A DNA stretch of 64,000 nucleotides from an uncultured Lachnospiraceae bacterium (GTDB taxonomy: Bacteria > Bacillota > Clostridia > Lachnospirales > Lachnospiraceae). Positions 61,356 to 64,000 of this stretch are shown piece by piece. Below the pieces are notes generated by a model that had not been told where the DNA came from, did not search any database, and saw only the letters and a program-made list of their open reading frames with translations. The translations under genes and the position numbers were made by a program. The DNA is taken from positions 19,438-83,437 of the forward strand of contig ONHG01000008.1 in assembly GCA_900317585.1 (NCBI GenBank), written 5' to 3'. Positions within the stretch are counted from its first letter, which is position 1, and each line of letters opens with the position of its first letter.

Positions 61356-62099
61356 TTAGACCTCCTTAATATTTTTATATTTCTTATAGTTGTCATTGCT
61401 TAGTGCATTTGTAATAATTACAGCATCTTCAAAATCTGCAAACTTGATACTTGATACCTGTGAAAACTTACTGTCATCCGCAAGAATGTATTTCTCCTTG
61501 CTATTCTCCATAGATTTCTTTTTAACCATGGCCTCCTTTATCTCCGGAGTCGTAAATCCATTCTTCACAGTAATTCCGTTGGTTCCCCAGAAGCCCTTCG
61601 TAAAATTGTATTTATCGAGCGTAACAACGGCCTCATCTCCGACAATAGCCTCAGTAGTAGACTTGAACTCGCCACCCAGAATATATACTGTATATCCCCT
61701 ATCGGAAATTCTCTTGGCATTAGTCAGAGAGTTTGTAACAAAAACCACATTCTTTGCAGTAATATAATCAATCATGACTGCCGTTGTAGTACCGGCATCT
61801 ATATAAACAAAATCATTATCCACAATAAGTGATGCCGCATATCTGGCAATCTGTTCCTTTTCGCTGCGATTCTGCTTAATCCTGTTGATAACCTTCTCAT
61901 CCTGAGTATGGATATTAGTGTTATTTGCAATCGCACCACCATGTACCTTGGTGAGATAACCCTTCTTGTCCATTGCAACCAGATCACGTCTGATTGTTGA
62001 CTCGGATGTATCAAGCTCATCCATAAGCTGCTGAACAGTCACACTTCCCATCGAATCTAATATATCGAGTATTTTTTTGCATCTATCTTCCGCCAGCAT
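61356..62099 (-). CDS. fruR: DeoR-family transcriptional regulator of the fru operon
   Basis: A 247-residue DeoR/GlpR-type repressor. The N-terminal helix-turn-helix (SVTVQQLMDELDTSESTIRR, about 18-37) precedes KGYLTKVHGGAIANN, and the C-terminal sugar-phosphate-sensing domain has YIDAGTTTAVMIDYI and FVTNSLTNAKRI. It probably represses fruRKA and is released by fructose 1-phosphate. It is the first gene of the operon and likely controls itself. The operators may be the direct repeats about 125 bp upstream. Confidence 0.93.
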   Translation of the reverse strand: MLAEDRCKKILDILDSMGSVTVQQLMDELDTSESTIRRDLVAMDKKGYLTKVHGGAIANNTNIHTQDEKVINRIKQNRSEKEQIARYAASLIVDNDFVYIDAGTTTAVMIDYITAKNVVFVTNSLTNAKRISDRGYTVYILGGEFKSTTEAIVGDEAVVTLDKYNFTKGFWGTNGITVKNGFTTPEIKEAMVKKKSMENSKEKYILADDSKFSQVSSIKFADFEDAVIITNALSNDNYKKYKNIKEV

Positions 62100-62224
62100 C
62101 TAATCACCCCCGTTTATCAAATTATTCAAAGACTAATTATATAAGCCATTTATTTAATGCTCATTTTCAAATTACTGTATTAAACATTTCAACATTCATT
62201 TAACTTGTAGTATAATTATATTTT

Positions 62225-62258
62225 CATAATCAGTCATTGTCAATCATAATCAGTCATT
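62225..62258. promoter_or_regulatory. Direct repeats upstream of fruR, possible operator
   Basis: CATAATCAGTCATT occurs at 62225 and 62245, 20 bp apart, which suits a DeoR-family dimer on one face. It lies in the 582-bp A/T-rich gap between fruR and the Gfo gene; the gap holds no ORF of note. Confidence 0.35.
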
Positions 62259-62549
62259 TATATTCACAAATAATCACCATGAAAATTGTTAAAATTATAT
62301 AAGCTCAAATTTCAAATTGTGTAATATATGCAAAAGTAATATTCTAATTTTGTGCAGAATATACTACATAAATCTTTATTACTGGCCTAATTGCTAATTT
62401 TAATATCTTTTCTATTACTAGTTTATAATCTAAAATATAGTTCAAATTAACTAATTTTGATTTAGTCACTATCCAATTTGACTGTTTTTGACTGTTTTGA
62501 ATCTAAATGCATTGTAATTCATAATTCATCATGCTAGAATATGTTCATT

Positions 62550-62642
62550 ATGGTACATATTTTATGATTAAAGGGTCAAAATGTATCATCAATGAGTTTA
62601 TATTTTGTTATTTCACACCATTTTAGATAATTTATGTACCAT
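62550..62642. promoter_or_regulatory. 10-bp inverted repeats before the Gfo gene
   Basis: ATGGTACATA (62550-62559) and TATGTACCAT (62633-62642) are perfect inverted repeats 73 bp apart, ending 39 bp before the ATG of the oxidoreductase gene. It could be a pair of operators that loop. Confidence 0.3.
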
Positions 62643-62681
62643 CACAGCTACAATACTTTAAGTTAAAAAGGAGGATTTCAC

Positions 62682-63674
62682 ATGAAACAGCTTAATTGGG
62701 CAACACTCGGCTGCGGCGTAATAGCTAATGAGCTCGCGCATGCTCTCTCAAAGGAAGGACGCACTCTTTATTCAGTTGCCAACAGAACTCATGAAAAGGC
62801 CGTAGCTTTTGCACAAAAATATGGCATTTCAAAGGTATATGACAACATTGATGACGTCTTTTATGATCCTGATGTGGATATCATTTACATCTCCACTCCA
62901 CACAATACTCACATCAATTATCTAAGAAAAGCCCTTTCTAATGGAAAACATGTACTCTGTGAGAAATCTATTACTTTAAATATCGCAGAGCTCGATGAAG
63001 CCGTCTCACTGGCCAAAGAAAATAACGTTATTCTTGCTGAAGCCATGACTATATATCATATGCCTGTTTATAAAAAGCTAAACGAAATAATTGCAAGTGG
63101 ACAGCTCGGCAGGCTCAATTTAATTCAGGTCAATTTTGGAAGCTACAAGGATTACAATATGACAAACCGATTTTTCAGTCGTAAGCTTGCCGGAGGAGCA
63201 TTGCTTGATATTGGTGTTTACTCACTTTCTCTTATCCGCTGGTTCTTCAAGGAAACACCAATACAAGTATTGTCACAGGTTAAATATGCACCAACCGGTG
63301 TTGATGAACAGGCAGGTATTCTGCTTATGAATGATGCAGCGGAAATGGCAACTGTCACATTATCTCTTCATTCAAAGCAGCCAAAACGCGCTACGCTCTC
63401 TTTTAACAAGGCATATGTGGAAATCTTTGAGTATCCAAGAGGAATGCAGGCAACTATTACATATACAGAGGATGGTCATAAACAAGTAATTGATGCCGGT
63501 GATACATCAGATGCACTGTATTACGAAGTATGTGATATGGAAAAAGCTGTAAGCTCAGCATCATCAGATGAAATAGAAACCCTCATGCACTGTCAATATA
63601 CATATGATGTAATGAAAATTATGTCAGATATAAGAGCTGAATGGGGTATGAAATATCCTGAAGAAGAAAAATAG
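62682..63674 (+). CDS. Gfo/Idh/MocA family NAD(P)-dependent oxidoreductase
   Basis: A 330-residue two-domain dehydrogenase. The Rossmann motif is TLGCGVIANELAHAL (about 8-22), YISTPHNTHINYLRKALSNG the NAD loop, and CEKSITLNI the segment with the usual catalytic-type Lys (EKP/EKS). The C-terminal domain has LAGGALLDIGVYSLSLIRWF, typical of the family. It acts on a sugar or polyol, unknown here. AAGGAGG stands before the ATG. It has its own upstream gap and a terminator after it. Confidence 0.92.
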   Translation: MKQLNWATLGCGVIANELAHALSKEGRTLYSVANRTHEKAVAFAQKYGISKVYDNIDDVFYDPDVDIIYISTPHNTHINYLRKALSNGKHVLCEKSITLNIAELDEAVSLAKENNVILAEAMTIYHMPVYKKLNEIIASGQLGRLNLIQVNFGSYKDYNMTNRFFSRKLAGGALLDIGVYSLSLIRWFFKETPIQVLSQVKYAPTGVDEQAGILLMNDAAEMATVTLSLHSKQPKRATLSFNKAYVEIFEYPRGMQATITYTEDGHKQVIDAGDTSDALYYEVCDMEKAVSSASSDEIETLMHCQYTYDVMKIMSDIRAEWGMKYPEEEK

Positions 63675-63723
63675 ATTTGTATGTTCACTGTTATAGTTAT
63701 ATTATAAAAAATAAATAGTTGTT

Positions 63724-63767
63724 AAAAAAGCAATATAATTCTGATTATCAGGTTTATATTGCTTTTT
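63724..63767. terminator. Bidirectional terminator after the oxidoreductase gene
   Basis: AAAAAAGCAATATAA pairs with TTATATTGCTTTTT, with T-runs on both sides. Confidence 0.85.
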
Positions 63768-63779
63768 GTATATAAAAGA

Positions 63780-63810
63780 AAGACCACATCATAAACTGAT
63801 GTAGTCCTTT
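63780..63810 (-). terminator. Terminator after the tRNA genes
   Basis: On the minus strand GGACTACATCA pairs with TGATGTGGTC (with a G-U), followed by TTTCTTTT. It ends the tRNA transcript. Confidence 0.75.
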
Positions 63811-63816
63811 TAAGAG

Positions 63817-63887
63817 AGGTGACAGCCGGATTTGAACCGGCGATGACGGTGTTGCAGACCGGGGCCTTACCACTTGGCTATGTCACC
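63817..63887 (-). tRNA. tRNA-Cys (GCA)
   Basis: A 71-nt tRNA on the minus strand. The acceptor arms GGTGACA and TGTCACC pair perfectly and the discriminator is U, as in tRNA-Cys. The anticodon loop CTGCAAC gives anticodon GCA. The T arm GCCGG-TTCAAAT-CCGGC is standard. The CCA end is not encoded. Confidence 0.95.
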
Positions 63888-63905
63888 ATATATTATACTA
63901 AAAAA

Positions 63906-63977
63906 CTCCCCGAGTAGGGCTCGAACCTACAACAACTCGGTTAACAGCCGAGTGCTCTACCATTGAGCTATCGAGGA
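63906..63977 (-). tRNA. tRNA-Asn (GTT)
   Basis: A 72-nt tRNA on the minus strand. The acceptor arms TCCTCGA and TCGGGGA pair with one G-T, the anticodon arm CTCGG-CTGTTAA-CCGAG gives GTT and the T arm is GTAGG-TTCGAGC-CCTAC. CCA is not encoded. It precedes tRNA-Cys by 18 nt and may belong to a larger tRNA cluster to the right. Confidence 0.95.
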
Positions 63978-64000
63978 TTATTAAGGTTTGTACCTTCAAA

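Noticed and set aside
1-64000. CRISPR arrays, rRNA genes, riboswitches, insertion sequences with a transposase and prophage genes
   Set aside because: None seen: no regularly spaced repeat array with spacers, no rRNA, no conserved riboswitch pattern that I could recognise, and no transposase or phage structural gene.

Overview
The window looks like a low-GC Gram-positive chromosome of the family Lachnospiraceae, of the Agathobacter rectalis (Eubacterium rectale) / Roseburia kind. I infer this from the AGGAGG ribosome sites, the flagellin, the Lachnospiraceae-type Tad pilus locus, the fru operon and the general gene set. No 16S gene is present, so the genus is an inference.

Positions 1 to about 10,700 are one end of an integrative and conjugative element (ICE) of the Tn1549 / C. 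difficile CTn type, read entirely on the minus strand. In reading order it carries two small accessory genes, ParA, ParB, a RepA_N-type replication initiator, small membrane and unknown proteins, a stand-alone tRNA-binding domain, a PcfB-like protein, the VirD4 coupling ATPase, a Maff2 pilin-like protein, a VirB6/TrbL-like membrane protein, PrgI and the start of VirB4. The integrase and relaxase are not in the window. The ICE stops just downstream of lysS. Two features stand out: seven direct repeats at an exact 23-bp pitch inside the rep gene (a probable origin), and a 25-bp palindrome found three times beside terminators.

Positions 10.8-21.4 kb are housekeeping genes: birA, a small protein, coaX, dusB, greA and lysS (one minus-strand series), argF, an SH3/SleB-type cell-wall hydrolase, murG and a HIT protein. 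Two large inverted-repeat elements sit here, and one supplies the argF stop codon. Next come a flavodoxin-SCP2 fusion and a rhomboid protease.

Positions 23.3-32.6 kb are a complete minus-strand Tad (Flp) pilus locus: TadV, TadZ-like, TadA, TadB, TadC with an extra N-terminal domain, Flp pilin, DUF5702, two TadE-like pseudopilins, a second prepilin peptidase and an FHA protein. After it come yaaL, a flagellin-fliS pair with a sigma-28-like promoter, a DUF1858 protein and mecA. On the plus strand follow a Ser/Thr kinase fused to a P-loop-like GTTH domain, a second GTTH protein with no normal start codon, a GH18 wall hydrolase and a CwlD-type amidase.

Positions 41.3-58.2 kb, all minus strand, hold a 1046-residue protein with a possible FliK-like end, glgB, a TPR/AAA+ protein with an 11-residue repeat, an AI-2E family transporter, an aconitase-family hydratase, a two-component system, a coiled-coil protein and an orphan DnaK. 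Positions 58.4-62.1 kb are the fructose operon fruR-fruK-fruA. The window ends with a Gfo/Idh/MocA oxidoreductase and tRNA-Cys and tRNA-Asn genes.
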